In this document: in pieces, positions 1 through 9,499 of the stretch | Layout: each line of letters begins with the position of its first letter | Numbering within the stretch: the stretch's first letter is position 1 | From: Siphonodentalium dalli | Taxonomy: Eukaryota > Mollusca > Scaphopoda > Gadilida > Siphonodentaliidae | Direction: 5' to 3' | NCBI GenBank assembly: GCA_032622095.1 | Contig: CP136063.1 | Span: 70,721,980 to 70,785,979 of the forward strand | DNA: 64,000 nucleotides | Translations under genes and position numbers: made by a program | Notes under the pieces: model-generated | The model's input: the letters and a program-made list of their open reading frames with translations, nothing else | What the model was told of the DNA's origin: nothing | Databases searched by the model: none

Positions 1-92
1 CTTTTCTTCCTATCAGAACACCAATTTTTAATGTGCCTTTGTACATCATGCTGGGTCTCAAATACGACACCACAATCGTCACAGCTTGGCAT
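1..92 (-). CDS. Start of a C2HC/C2H2 zinc-finger ORF of a Polinton/adintovirus-like element (runs off the window)
   Basis: The minus strand opens with an ATG at 90-92 followed almost at once by a zinc-finger pattern: CDDCG, then about a dozen residues, then H-x3-NWC. The frame is still open when it leaves the window at base 1, so only about 30 residues are visible. It lies directly downstream of the packaging-ATPase remnant and in the same reading frame, separated by that gene's TAG at 144-146. A short finger protein next to the ATPase is consistent with Polinton/adintovirus-like gene blocks in invertebrates, as I recall them. The finger could bind DNA or protein; no function can be assigned from this fragment. 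The start is the first in-frame ATG after the TAG. It could equally be a C-terminal part separated from the ATPase by the stop. Confidence 0.5.
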   Translation of the reverse strand, partial: MPSCDDCGVVFETQHDVQRHIKNWCSDRKK

Positions 93-143
93 GATGTTGC
101 CTTCGCTTTCAGAGTCGTTTTCCTGCTGTGACAATAGCCCAGG

Positions 144-1122
144 CTATGTAGTTTCACTGATGTTATCTTTCTTTTGATGCGTTATCACATCGACGGGCTC
201 ATCAACACTACTGTTATTTGACAATATGCTTTCTTGTTTTATACTCTTCTTTGTCAGCACATTACTACGAAGTCGCAAATTTTCTGGAGTATTCGTTTTT
301 AAGTCAACTACGAGATAACCAAATGGTTGATTGGTAGCTTCATTGAAATGGGACACAAAGTGTTGTGTTTTCTCTGGATACATTTGACGACCTAGAGTCA
401 TTACCTGCATTTTATCTATAGGGTTGTTGAATAGAATCAAGTAGTGGCAATTTCTCCGTTGGGTGGGGTCCTTGTTATAGTAGAGAGATTGATTAATCGC
501 AACCACTGATATGCCCAAATGGTGACTGCCTTCCGTGAATAATTCAGTAACCCTGCAAATCCTTGGATGCCGTAGACATAAGGTCATCAAGTACAATCAG
601 ACATTTTTTTCCAGAATGAATGAGGGTGTCCAAGTTAGTCGGAAGACCTTGTATAAACTGGACAGATGGCGCGACTGTGTCCTTGATTTCATCGTATAAT
701 GGCTGCCAGTACTTATAGAACCAAATTATTTTCTCGGGTGAAGGCTGTATACTCGCTGAACAATTTTGAAGTATACTTTTAAGCAAGTGTGTTTTGCCGC
801 AAGAAGTGGGTCCCGAAATCCACGCGGTAAATGGATGCCTGAATTTGAAGTCATCCTGTCGCGCGCCACCACTGCTTTCTCTATAAGGTTGTTGTTGTTG
901 TTGTTGTTGTTGTCGTTGTTGTAGTTGTTGTTGGTGTTGTTGTCGAGAGTGTTTGAACTTTATATGCCGTTTTAAACTGTCTGGCCATACATATTCAATT
1001 GAACATGTTTCACACTGATGCTTCATCCTTGACCGATCTGAGGGCACTGAGTCTTTTCCAGATAAAAGAGAGCCTTTTATGACAGGAAGAACAATATCTA
1101 TTAATCGAGTTTTCAGTTCCAA
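144..1122 (-). pseudogene. Polinton/adintovirus-like A32/FtsK-family packaging ATPase, frameshifted
   Basis: Two overlapping minus-strand frames (544-1122 and 144-596) encode consecutive parts of one protein. The first part has a C2H2 finger (CETC...HIKFKH, about residues 36-58), a polyglutamine tract, then Walker A (GPTSCGKT) and Walker B (CLIVLDDLM). The second part has the downstream motifs LFTEGSHH and the SVVAINQ segment typical of virion DNA-packaging ATPases. In the family this enzyme pumps the element's DNA into a capsid. The frame changes just after Walker B, near the CCC run at 551-553 on the plus strand, so as assembled the gene cannot give a full-length ATPase. No intron signals explain the change. 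An assembly error in a homopolymer is the alternative. The rest of the element would lie to the left of the window. The family call is from motifs and order, not from a search. Confidence 0.78.
888..944 (-). repeat. CAA/CAG microsatellite encoding polyglutamine in the ATPase remnant
   Basis: On the plus strand this is an interrupted (GTT)n tract, read on the minus strand as CAA codons with a few CAG/CGA/CAC interruptions. It lies between the N-terminal zinc finger and the ATPase core and would be a flexible polyglutamine linker. Such tracts expand and contract easily. Confidence 0.85.
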
Positions 1123-1797
1123 ATTTCGAATCTAGTGTCTTAATTTGATCTTGGACGGTGCCGCCGTGTCTGAGTTATACACCACATAATTATTTGCCAT
1201 ACGAAATGTCTTATGTTTTCCCGCTTAAAGGATTACAATGCTCATGAAACAACAAAACTATATCGGAAAGCCACCCCTATTGTGATCACAATAATCCAAG
1301 TCCCATAACAATCGCGTAATAAATAAGCCGAGAAATAAATAAATAATACCGCCACCGGTTGTCGGCTATCTCCGTCGCAAAACCTCGCATGACGTCAAGC
1401 GAGGTAAACTAATTAAAAACACGGAATCAGAGTCGGAGTTAATTGTGTCTACCTATATGACGATGGAAAATCCGGAATAGACATCAGCGCGTGAACGTGA
1501 TGGAATTACTGCTGGGCATATCAATAGCATTGTGTACACATGGTTAATTTTCATCGCGCGGTGAGTTATATTCACTTGTGATTTGTCTTAAACGCCGTTT
1601 GAAAAGTTATTGTTTTGACAAAAACAAACTATAGAAGGCCGATTGAGCGGGGTATGTAACTCTTTCGTGTCAAAAATAAAGCTTATAAAACACGAGCAGG
1701 CATGTGAACTCTATTCGGGCGCGTGTTCACGATGTTGTTTTAATTTTCCGTATATATGCCCCGAGTGTCCCGTATTTACAATCATTCATTCGTAACA
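1123..1797. other. Gap between the ATPase remnant and the THAP exon; no gene seen
   Basis: No recognisable coding sequence or repeat was seen. The stretch includes several AT-rich blocks and a TATATATG just before the THAP start region, which could be part of a core promoter, but nothing is decisive. Confidence 0.4.
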
Positions 1798-1962
1798 ATG
1801 CCATATAAATGCAGTGTTTTCGGCTGTGGCCGGTCTAGTGACTCTCAGTTAGGTATAATGCTGTATTCATTTCCAAACGATGTTCGTTTACGTGCCATTT
1901 GGCGGGATTTCTGTGGGAAACCCGTTGCGCAAAATCAGAAACCGATTACGTATACCAAATAA
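1798..1962 (+). CDS. THAP-type zinc-finger exon (N-terminal part only)
   Basis: From the ATG at 1798 the frame encodes the opening of a THAP domain. It has MPYKCSVFGC (the C-x4-C pair), a loop, then FPNDVRLRAIWRDF, which matches the conserved FP-x-D-x2-LR-x2-W core. THAP domains are DNA-binding zinc fingers found in cellular regulators and in P-element-type transposases. The second half of the domain (the later Cys/His pair) is missing because the frame ends at a stop at 1960-1962. Either a splice donor lies before the stop (an AC|GTATAC near 1947-1954 is one candidate) or the gene is truncated. I chose 1798 rather than the upstream in-frame ATG at 1756 because THAP domains begin at the protein N-terminus and the context AACAATGCC is better. 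A partner exon was not found. Confidence 0.6.
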   Translation: MPYKCSVFGCGRSSDSQLGIMLYSFPNDVRLRAIWRDFCGKPVAQNQKPITYTK

Positions 1963-2340
1963 AGAGCGTTTAATATGACAAGTCAGTCATGGTTACGAAT
2001 ACATACAATTGCAGTTAAAGTGGAGAGTATGTTGAATAATTCATGATAACAACTATTCTAAGTCGATTCCCCATTTCCTTCACCATGGCTCAATAAAGAG
2101 CGTTCCGTGTTAAGAGTTTTCCTAATATGGTACGAATAAAAAGAGTTTAATAAAGCGGAAATTGCTATGACTTGGAAGGATATATAAAGCATGCATATCG
2201 GAAGTTCGTGTACATGTATTGACCTGTATTGGTGTAATCAGTAAAAAATCACGACGACAACTGTTCTAAGTCCAGTCCCTTTACCTTGACGCAATAAAGA
2301 GCGTTCACTATTACGATATATTTCGAATAAAGAACGCTTG
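1958..2340 (+). repeat. Repeated AATAAAGAGCGTT motif with an imperfect 201-bp direct repeat
   Basis: The 13-mer AATAAAGAGCGTT occurs at 1958-1970, 2092-2104 and 2293-2305, with a variant AATAAAGAACGCTT at 2327-2340 and an inverted copy at 2775-2787. Two of the sites sit at the ends of a diverged direct repeat: 2041-2104 and 2247-2305 share CAACT-TTCTAAGTC and a pyrimidine-rich stretch before the motif. The motif contains the poly(A) signal AATAAA. Inverted copies recur far away at 59997-60009 and 60039-60050. Confidence 0.7.
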
Positions 2341-3198
2341 TATATGTGCTTACATATTAAACCGGACTATTATCCCTCCTACAAAAAGTGTTATATATGA
2401 TTGGATGTTTAAACGAACCACGGTGAACGTTTATATATTTTATAATCCTATTGTTATGCGTAATTGACACATAGAGGTCGAGTCCTGACCTGCATATTCA
2501 ATAGACGCATTGCTAGAGTGTTAATTTTATAGGCCAATAACCACGCATAAACGCAGTGATTTCATCAGTGACAGTCGGCAAGATAGTTTGGGGGTAGGGG
2601 AAGCAATATTCCGAAATATATATAAACACCATATTGCCCTAATATATACATGATTCATAACCAAGAAAAATTTACTTATCATATTGGTAATGAATGACTT
2701 GATTATAATTGATTAAATCCGACAGCAATAAACCGATTTTTTTAGTTTTACCGCGTTACGATAAATTAAAACGAAACGCTCTTTATTGACACAAGGCAAA
2801 GGTCATCTGGAAATTGGAATGTTTACGAGATGATAATTGCCTAATAACTAGTGTGCAAGTCTTCGCATATATATGCAATCTTTATATGAATATATAATAT
2901 ATAATATCACTTGGACTATTCCGGTAACTGAAAAAAATATATAAACACGAGCACGTGTTTATATAGATAAATGCGCGCAAAACTGAATAATATACGGGCA
3001 TGGCTTTATAGTAACAACACATCGCGATACATATAATAATAATAACACGATAAAGACATTTAATTACGAGAACGGCGATGTTTTCGGCAAAGTTTTGCAT
3101 TCGTAGTGTGATAACGCGACAATCTTCAAAGGCCGAGATCGACTACATGCAAACTTAAAATACTGCCGTAGCGTATCTATGCGTTGTCGATGGGTTAC
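2341..3198. other. AT-rich stretch without a recognisable gene
   Basis: Apart from the inverted AATAAAGAGCGTT copy at 2775-2787 and TA-rich runs around 2895-2915, nothing identifiable was seen. A 72-codon minus frame at 2882-3100 is of low-complexity hydrophobic composition and has no recognised similarity. Confidence 0.4.
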
Positions 3199-3268
3199 CA
3201 CGTGATCGATCACGTGCTATGCTTCTGTTTACATGTGACAATCACGTGATCGGGCCGATGATCACGTG
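3199..3268. promoter_or_regulatory. Cluster of four CACGTG E-boxes
   Basis: CACGTG occurs at 3199-3204, 3211-3216, 3243-3248 and 3263-3268. The first two form a perfect 18-bp palindrome, CACGTGATCGATCACGTG, and the flanks repeatedly give ATCACGTGAT/C. CACGTG is the core site of bHLH-zip factors (USF, MITF/TFE, Myc/Max). The clustering suggests a regulatory element, but no gene start is assigned to it here. Confidence 0.45.
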
Positions 3269-3474
3269 ACTTCCTCTACAACAAAATCTTCGGCTAACTT
3301 CGGAATTTTTTATAATCGTTATAAAAATAACGAATGGCGGCCGAATATTAGATTATATGCGCCCAATGGACATTATATATATATATTATCGGTATATTGA
3401 AAGAAAATATTATTGTTTTTTCAGCACCCTATTCCTTTAAGTAACATATTGTATAATACAGAATAGACATCTCA

Positions 3475-3538
3475 ATGTAACACATACGATTATTCCATCA
3501 TGCGCTCGATGATGGAATAATAATCGTATGTGTTACAT
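3475..3538. repeat. Hairpin (inverted repeat, 26-bp arms)
   Basis: The left arm 3475-3500 (ATGTAACACATACGATTATT...) and the right arm 3510-3538 are reverse complements, except for three extra bases (ATA) in the right arm. They are separated by a 9-base loop. It resembles a very short fold-back element. Confidence 0.85.
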
Positions 3539-4204
3539 ATCCGAGTTAATTGTGATCTAAAGTTCGGGTTTCGATAAAACGGCACTTATGCAGCCGCTAC
3601 ATGTTCGTTCAGGAATGTTTAATGTATTTAAGATATCTATAATTATGCGTGATTTTGTCGCGAAAATTATTATTTTTAATCACAAGGAACCGTAACAAAT
3701 CAGCCAAGAACCATCACAATACTTGCGATAGAACGACGTCCGGTGTAACAGTTCCTAAACAGTGACCAACACGTATAAGTTCGGTTTCAATTCTTATTTT
3801 AAAGCTGAAACTCTCAGTGCCGAAAATTCACCCATAACAAGCACATCAGCTATACCCCATAAGTTCCTGACTGTCGCCACGTTCCTGCCAGATTAACAAT
3901 GTAGTAAGAAATGTGATGCATGGTACACGGTGTAGTCTCCGGTCAGAGAACTTCCATATATCTGGCTAGTATAGCGCAATAACAACCTGTGGCACATTTT
4001 CTGTCAGAGATTAGTACGGCAGCCGGGATTAACGTTGAATGTGTTTACTTTCTTTATAGCTAATTTCCTGCCAATACATATTTCGTGTCAGATTGTGTGT
4101 GTGTTGTGCATCTGCAAATTGCGGAATCGTGAAATCTGTAAATTAAAGGGCCATGTTGTTTATTTTTTCTTGTCCAGTATCAAATTAAAAGGATCTAAAA
4201 GTAC
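3539..4204. other. No gene or clear repeat seen
   Basis: This is unique-looking AT-rich sequence. No long frame, domain or strong internal repeat was found. Confidence 0.4.
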
Positions 4205-4620
4205 TTAAAGGTACTCAATCCGATCAGACGTTTCCCCATTTCATAAAGATATAACAACAGCACATTTCTTCAAAATACGCTTTAGTTATCAGAATCGATT
4301 AATTGCAACAAAACCACTGTCAAAACTGGTATCAAATTTCCCAAAGCGTGTTATTTATCAACATTTTGTTCAACGAAATATGGCCGCATTACCACTTGAG
4401 TATCACAAAATTTGGCCGTATTACCACTAGAATTTAGAATTATCCATCTTCATCCGCAATTTTGTACGAGACCGTCCGTTTGACGACGATTTTCTGGGCC
4501 ACAAATATATATAACAAAATTCAAAAATCAATATCTGATCACTCTGAGCTTTGATGGGTGTGTTTCTTGAGTCGAATCAAATATGTTTTACCACCGAAGC
4601 CAAAGAAATAGTAACTTAGG
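4205..4620. mobile_element. Diverged MITE-like element (same family as 28060-28534)
   Basis: The left end has TTAAAGGTACTCAATCCGAT and the right end has CCGAAGCCAAAGAAATAGTA. Both sequences, and the interior AAAAATCAATATCT-A-CACTCT segment, recur in the same order in the element at 28060-28534. There is no coding capacity. The inverted arms are much eroded in this copy. Confidence 0.55.
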
Positions 4621-4865
4621 AGCGTTAATTCGGATAATTCATCTTTAAAAATAGTTGGAAGCCCCTGAAACAGTACTTAGCAAAAAGCGAAATCACTTGG
4701 TCACGACCAAATCCCCAGTAAACAAATGAGTCACTTTAAAATTTATATAACAGAATAGCATTACGTTTTGGTAATTGTGATACAAACTTTATTAAAATGC
4801 CTACGCACTTGAGCAGGTTTATTCGCTGTGGGTCGCAGCAGATAGTTTAATATCACTTTAATTGC

Positions 4866-5801
4866 TTAAAGGCCTACTTTATTTTCGAATCACCAATTCA
4901 ATTTAATTACTTTTTTTCCCCCGATCACATAATATACAACATATTCCATATTATACAACATTTGAAAGAGGAAGCTTCAAAACATTGTATTATCAACTCA
5001 TCCGGTCGAATAAACTGGGTACATATTGTTTTTGTCGAGGTACCGATGTGTGTTCTGTGCTTAATTTTTATCCGGACTGTACTATAACGTCTAGTATTCT
5101 CAATGAAAGGGGAATAACTCTATCTCTTAGCTTGAATTATGATGCATTCTGGGTTGACAACGGATGAAGTCTTGGAATGAATCTGAGAATCTCTATCACT
5201 TGGTGGACACTCCAATGCCATAGATGTTCCGTATTCTGGTGGAATATGTATATTTGTGGTTCCTCTTCCAAATGGTATATGTGACCCGCCATATCAAATC
5301 CAGTCGTAAGTCGGGATTTGTTTACCCTGTGCCAATGCATTCTCTTATATATGCGAGTCGACCATAGGTCGCCTCGTATATATAAGAGAATGCATTGGCC
5401 TAACAATTTTTTATCATGTTTTTTAAATAAATGTTTCTTACAATTTTTAGGACATAAAATAAAAAACATCCATTACCCTGCAGGGAGCCCCACACATATA
5501 TAGAAGCATATAGAAGAGTGCCGTCTGCTCATGTTTGTCTGGGGCTCTGTATGGGTGAAATTATAAAATTGTTAAAGAATACAAGAAAAAAATATTAAAA
5601 TTGTAAAATATTGTTAGGCCAATGCATTCTCTTATATTGCGAGGCGACCTATGGTCGACTCGCATATATAAGAGAATGCATTGGCACAGGGTAAAAAAAT
5701 CCCGACTTACGACTGGATTTGATATGGCGGGTCACATATAATATGGAATATGTTGTGTATAACGTTAACTGGGCATTTGAAAAATAAGTGGGCCTTTAAA
5801 G
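4866..5801. mobile_element. Nested fold-back element with long inverted repeats
   Basis: The inner arms 5276-5412 and 5609-5741 are near-perfect reverse complements (about 135 bp), beginning TATATGTGACCCGCCATATC. Each arm itself contains a palindrome, at 5331-5399 and 5618-5685, built on GCCAATGCATTCTCTTATAT. An outer, more eroded inverted pair (4866-4961 against 5734-5801) shares TTAAAGGCC and AACATATTCCATATTATA. No transposase frame is present, so it is non-autonomous. The unpaired part 4962-5275 is not explained. Confidence 0.75.
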
Positions 5802-6289
5802 ACATACTGTGGACTTATTCGGGCGTGTGGAGCTGATAAGTTAGTATTCAGGCGCTATGCCAACTGGGGGAATGTACCGTCCTACTAACATCGCCGAAAA
5901 TTTCAAAGAAATCGACCGTACCACTCCATAGAATACATTGTCTGAACCACGCTAAATTGTAAATATTTACATCTCAATTCGGGACGCATCTATCGGCGAT
6001 AAACTAACGCAAATGATTTCGTCATCGGGAGCCATTGCATTTAATTAATATATAAGAATGACGGTGTGTGCTTTAAATTTGAATTAATATTCGTAAAAAT
6101 AACTACTTTAAGCAAGATTGTTCTGCATTTCTATTTGATCACCCTATCGTAGTGTTTCACATCACTTTAAGTGTGTGCGTTCTCTCGTATCCATTGTCTC
6201 TATGTAGCCTATGTATCATACACTGATATTCAATACAATTACAAATTACAACTAGAGGTCAGATTCCATGGAATCAGATATACTTCCAT
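5802..6289. other. No gene or clear repeat seen
   Basis: No recognisable feature lies between the fold-back element and the CCATC microsatellite. Confidence 0.4.
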
Positions 6290-6573
6290 GGTATTCCATC
6301 CCATCCCATCCCATCCCGACCTGACCTTGGTCTTCAAAATGGTCAATCGAAGGTCAAATCGGGTAAAACATGCGGATTTCCACGAAATTTGATACCTAGG
6401 GGTACTTTTGTCCGGGGAGTCTTTTGGGCGGGTCAAGTCGTGACCCCGACCTGACATTGACATTCGAAATGGTAAGTTCAAGGTCAAATCGAGTAAAACG
6501 ATCGGATTTCGACGAAATTTTATACCTAGGAAAACTTTTGTCCGGGGAGTGTTTTGGACAGGTCAAATCGTGA
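6290..6573 (+). repeat. CCATC microsatellite and two 130-bp direct repeats
   Basis: A short (CCATC)n tract around 6292-6316 is followed by two direct repeats starting at 6318 and 6448 with GACCTGAC. They share AAGGTCAAATCG-GTAAAAC, GATACCTAGG/TATACCTAGG and TTTTGTCCGGGGAGT. The second copy ends about 6573. Confidence 0.8.
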
Positions 6574-6769
6574 CAATATGTTACTTTTACAGTAGAGCGG
6601 ACATACCTATATAGTATATCGGTGAGCATATTCATGCATTTGCCTTGCTTCTTGCTAAGTCCGTTTGAATTTGAGTAATATATATCACCCGTCACAACGT
6701 TATACGCTACCAGGGTTAAACCGTTCAATATAAATCATTAAAAAGTGTACTAATCTTGCGTTTATATAC

Positions 6770-7330
6770 TACTTATCACATCCACTCATCGAAAAGTTTT
6801 TATCTCAATATATGATTTTCGGAGTAATTTTGCCCATTTGATCTTCGGTGGAATTTTCCAAATCTGAACCCACCCGACACAAACACTCCCTTGAGCAGGT
6901 TGCGTTTATATTAGAGAGGTCAAATTTTAGAGTCATACCTACAGTATACCGGCTTATGTACCACCGCATTAAACTCGCTCCTACATCGGCCCGTTTGGAT
7001 TTGGGGCTAAAAATCGGCTAGTGATAGACTACAGAAGTATACATATTTATGATATATAGCGTTGTCACGAGTAAACCGTTCCGTTCCATCTGAAAATTAG
7101 AAAATTGCGCTCTAGATGCGCGTGAACACTAGCTATCAGATGTACTCGTCAAAAAAAAAATTCTCGATGTTTGAATTTGAAGTATAGCAGTCAAGATTTG
7201 GGGGGGGGGGGCGTGAATAGAATATCCAAAAGTACCTGCTACGGCATTACCTTGCTCTTTAATTAGCCCTTTTGGATTTGGTGGGAAGAATAGGTGCATT
7301 TTCCTGTTCCCCGTATAGCGGAAAGGGGTA
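6770..7330 (+). repeat. Dispersed repeat, two diverged sub-units (relative of 62095-62720)
   Basis: Segments such as CATCCACTCATC, 'GGTGGAATTT...AAATCTGAACC', CCCGTTTGGATTTGG and CACGAGTAAACC occur in the same order in the 62.1-62.7 kb region. The two sub-units begin near 6778 and 7138. A 12-base G run sits at 7201-7212. Nothing in it is convincingly coding. Confidence 0.6.
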
Positions 7331-7434
7331 TATATATATAGTCACGCATTTCAATCAGTTTGGATATAAAGTTTAAATATACACAGTTATATGCATATAT
7401 ATTTAATACTAATATATTTTCTTATAAATTAATA

Positions 7435-7518
7435 GCGCAGTGCGTAGTCGAGTGGTCAGAGCGTCAAACCTTCAGTTTGTGTTTTTATTGCGACGTGAGT
7501 TCGAATCCCGTCAAATTA
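7435..7518 (+). repeat. tRNA-like (SINE-type) sequence, copy 1
   Basis: GTAGTCGAGTGG at 7444-7455 resembles a Pol III box A, and GAGTTCGAATCCC at 7497-7509 is a near-perfect box B. An anticodon-arm-like CAAA-CCTTCAG-TTTG lies between them. T-rich sequence just downstream could terminate Pol III. The acceptor arm is not convincing, so a tRNA-derived SINE head or tRNA pseudogene is more likely than a functional tRNA. Confidence 0.55.
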
Positions 7519-7706
7519 TCTTTTTTTATTTTTTATTTTTAACATGTTTTGGTGTATTTTAATCATCAAATACGAATAATACCAAACTAAAGATAATGTA
7601 AAGATGCTTTTTATATTCGATTTCAATCAGTTTGGATATAAAGTTTAAATATACACAGTTATATGCCTACATATTTAATACTAATATATTTTCTTATAAA
7701 TTAACA

Positions 7707-7789
7707 GCGCTGTGCGTAGCCGAGTGGAGAGAGCGTCAAACATTCAGTTTGTGTTTTATTGCGACGTGAGTTCGAATCCCGTCAAATTA
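7707..7789 (+). repeat. tRNA-like (SINE-type) sequence, copy 2
   Basis: This is the second copy. Box A-like GTAGCCGAGTGG is at 7716-7727 and box B GAGTTCGAATCCC at 7768-7780. It differs from copy 1 by a few substitutions and small deletions, mainly in the D-arm (GGAGAGAG) and after the anticodon arm. Confidence 0.55.
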
Positions 7790-7890
7790 TCTTTTTTTAT
7801 TTTTTATTTTTAACATGTTTTGGTGTATTTTAATCATCAATTACGAATAATACCAAACTAAAGATAATGTAAAGATGCTTTTTATATTCG

Positions 7891-8870
7891 ATAAATAACT
7901 AGAATATAAACAATATACAAATTGATCTTACGAAACTGATGATGTTTGCATGTTTCTATGTGTTTATCGTTGTTATCGCAAATGGAATAATTGGCTATAC
8001 GTCGTCATTACGTTAGTAGAAATATACACCATATAACGAAGTCTTGTGTGATCAAATTAATGTAATGTTTGTATTTTGTTTGGTTGTATATGATATGCAG
8101 TGCGTTGAAGATGCGAAAGAAAATACAAAAGTGAAATGCACGCACGCAGATAGCTCATGACACACTATACACGATAAAATGATAATTTACCACACACCAT
8201 GGGCTACACAATTTACGAATAGGTGGGTTTATATTAAAATCCAAGTTATTTGCTTTATAACGGCTCCGATATGAACTCATACCAATATAGCACTCTGGAA
8301 ATGATTGTTGGTATTCGACGGGCGTTCTATCAGTTCTCTGGTAGAGGAATGAGACTGGCCCGCGGCATGACGGGTGTATTCGAATCGGAGGTAGGTTCCA
8401 TCCCACGGGGGATGGGGTAGCCGGAGGAAGGAGAGAGGGGAGTGACAAATTTTTGGCGTATATATAGATAATATATATTATATATATAAGCGGAATTATT
8501 CTGAAGAGCTCTTTTCACTTGACTGAGAAAAAAATAATGTTCTAAGTCCGAAAGTTTTGGTTGAAATATTGGAGCCTTTTTCAAAAAGTGAAAACAAAAT
8601 GAACGACTTTTCTGGAACAGGGCGATTTCGATCCGTTTTGGACTCTGGATTTTCCAAAAGTTATCTCCGTTTCGCGTGTAGCATAATATGACTTTTATGA
8701 ATAAGTAACGGATAGTTTGGGGAATGAGATGTGAGCTTGTACAACATTCGTTCAAAGTTCGCGAATTACATTTGGATAGACATATTTCTGTTATATCCCA
8801 AATTTCATATGATTCGGAGAAGAATTAAAAATTGGTACCGCAGACCACCCCTCCCCTGACCCACAATACT
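7891..8870. other. Left flank of the satellite; ends with a diverged partial sub-repeat
   Basis: No gene was recognised. From about 8795 the sequence (AATTTCATATGATTCGGAGA, GACCACCCCTCCCCTGACCC) is a diverged version of the satellite's internal 294-bp sub-repeat. It is joined at 8871 to the first exact monomer. Confidence 0.6.
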
Positions 8871-9464
8871 GGACCAAATTGCAAACTTTGAGGGCCCGTA
8901 ACTCTTGCATTTCTTCTCGGATTACAAAAATCCTTTCCGGTATGGGTTTGTTTTCGTTCAGGGAATCTACATACTTAAATAGATGAATGTCAATAATAAA
9001 AAAAAATTGCGAAAATATTGCCCCCACCCCAGTGTAAAAATATATGTCCAACCCTGTCAAATTTTCTTCCTCGGACTAAGCTGACAACGGTCAACACGAC
9101 TACAAAAACCAAATACAGTTATCTGGAATGATACGAGAGGACAACAGAGTACAATAAAATAGAGGTTTGCCAACTATGGGCGGTAACTCTTCAGGGAAAG
9201 GGCGGACCCAAGTTTTTATGCCCGTGGGCAGTAGTGCATATCGAGATGTGCATACGGTCTAATTTTCGATGCTCTGCTTCTTATAATTTCCGAGATAATA
9301 AAATGACATTTTTTCAAATAAAGGGAGATAACTCCTCGGGGAAAACGCGGACAATATTCGTTATGCGACGATGGCATACAACTCTTTGATCCCAAGATAC
9401 GTACCAAGTTTTAGTGTGCTACTCCTGGTACTTTTCGAGTAATAAGGGTTGCAAAAGTGTCCAG

Positions 9465-9499
<35 letters not shown>

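Larger units (their letters stand above)
7348..7890 (+). repeat. Tandem duplication (272-bp unit) carrying tRNA-like sequences
   Basis: Copies 7348-7619 and 7620-7890 are almost identical from ATTTCAATCAGTTTGG to AAGATGCTTTTTATATTCG. Each contains one tRNA-like sequence (annotated separately) followed by T-rich runs. Confidence 0.9.

Noticed and set aside
7435-7518. Functional tRNA gene
   Set aside because: Boxes A and B are good, but the acceptor stem does not pair convincingly and both copies lie in a tandem repeat, so a tRNA-derived repeat is more likely.
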